Source: Termitomyces sp. T153
Taxonomy: Eukaryota > Basidiomycota > Agaricomycetes > Agaricales > Lyophyllaceae
DNA: 64,000 bases
Direction of reading: 5' to 3'
Assembly: GCA_018296165.2 (NCBI GenBank)
Contig: JACKQL020000002.1
Location: 1,054,001 to 1,118,000, forward strand
Under the pieces are notes generated by a model. The model made no database searches, had not been told where the DNA came from, and saw only the letters and a program-made list of their open reading frames with translations. This document shows positions 63,379 through 64,000 of the stretch, piece after piece; the first letter of the stretch is position 1, and each line of letters begins with the position of its first letter. The translations under genes and the position numbers were made by a program.

Positions 63379-63606
63379 ATGAGGTCTTTCATCCTCCGAG
63401 TCGCTTCATTTGTGACGGTAGCGAAATTCAGTTTCTACCTTTCTGCCACTGAGATCATAGTATCTGATGAACCTGCAGTGTCTTTACCACCCACCCGTAT
63501 TCTTCTGTTACGTACCGAGCCAAACATCAGATTCAAGTTCTTACAGTATCACTTACCATCGGGTAAAATGATAATCCGAAGCATAGATGTCATGACCCAG
63601 GTATGA
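63379..63606 (+). CDS. Short conserved ORF (copy C), unknown
   Basis: 75 residues, MRSFILRVASFVTVAKFSFY with a hydrophobic N-terminus, then SDEPAVSLPPTRILLLRTEP and a basic tail ending DVMTQV. It matches 34417-34187 from start to stop, mostly with conserved residues. After the stop, GTATGAG and a downstream CAGTAG again allow an intron. It faces the type II deaminase fragment, as in copy A. Confidence 0.45.
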   Translation: MRSFILRVASFVTVAKFSFYLSATEIIVSDEPAVSLPPTRILLLRTEPNIRFKFLQYHLPSGKMIIRSIDVMTQV

Positions 63607-63715
63607 GTTCCTGCTTAGTGAGTCTTTGCCCAATATTTGCTCAAGAACATGTCATTACATTCAACCAGTAGTTTGACATATCAAAGACATCAGTGATATA
63701 AACTGGACAAAATAA

Positions 63716-64000
63716 CTGTGAACTTACTTTCCTAAATTCTGTGGTTCCACGCCAGATTTGGACCTGGAATCACTGTCTGATTCCCCAGATGCTGTAGCAT
63801 ACTTGTCTGACTTCTTATACGTGTGGAATGTAGACTGTAGAGTTGTTTCATTTGGAGCTCTGAACTGTCTCTATGATGTACTTGTTGCAAAAACCATCAG
63901 GATCCAGATATAAATGGCAGTTAATTAATGACATTGTCTCATAGGACCAGGAGTCATCCCCAGTGGTCATCCATTCTGCTAGTGATTTGCAAGGCTGGGC
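63716..64000 (-). pseudogene. Type II deaminase C-terminal fragment (copy C), cut by window end
   Basis: On minus, 64000 to 63716 matches the end of copies A and B: AGAATGGATGACC, GACTCCTGGTCCTATGAGAC, then the tail read as SDKYATASGESDSDSRSKSG. A deletion near 63860 (copy A has ATTCGCCAAGTG here) and several substitutions break the frame. The catalytic motif would lie beyond the window. Confidence 0.75.

Overview
The window is nuclear DNA of a filamentous basidiomycete, most likely an Agaricomycete. Host genes carry many 45-68 bp GT-AG introns, the host proteins (laccase, mitochondrial proline dehydrogenase, BCP1/BCCIP, ER DnaJ-TPR co-chaperone) are fungal in type, and Ty3/Gypsy elements plus Helitrons fill more than half of the sequence. 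I cannot name the species.

Layout. 1-29.5 kb is a nested transposon graveyard. A young, CpG-rich, non-autonomous LTR element (E1, 1-6672) sits inside the reverse transcriptase of a Gypsy element on the minus strand (E2, 6673-12541). Further right come an old LTR, a Helitron relic (13.6-14.6 kb), a plus-strand chromovirus relic (E3, 15.1-25.4 kb) split by a complete minus-strand chimeric element (E4, 18090-24942, 5-bp target duplication GAGAC), an old relative of the E1 interior (25.5-27.9 kb), a Copia end with LTR, and a Helitron 3' end. The older copies have lost nearly all CpG. E1, E2 and E4 share a primer-binding site complementary to their own predicted mRNA start, which points to Tf1-like self-priming.

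29.7-36.5 kb holds a cassette of two divergent deaminase-fold genes (OTT_1508-like family; type I on minus, type II on plus), a short conserved ORF, a small coiled-coil gene and BCP1. 38.1-40.1 kb is proline dehydrogenase (PUT1). At 40245, about 110 bp past its stop codon, begins a head-to-tail array of four Helitrons (40245-51602). The first carries a full Rep-helicase frame with three nonsense codons. Each ends in a 59-bp minisatellite and a terminal hairpin.

52.5-54.7 kb is a complete laccase with 12 exons. 55.3-64 kb repeats the deaminase cassette: a second divergent pair (56.0-59.8 kb), the DnaJ-TPR gene (60.2-62.0 kb), then an inverted copy of the BCP1 / coiled-coil / short ORF / type II deaminase block running off the window end. 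Fragments of a fourth copy lie at 29.8-30.1 kb.

The most notable features are the amplified deaminase cassette, the tandem Helitron array and the self-priming Gypsy family with a duplicated protease domain. A link between the deaminases and the CpG decay of the transposons is speculation.
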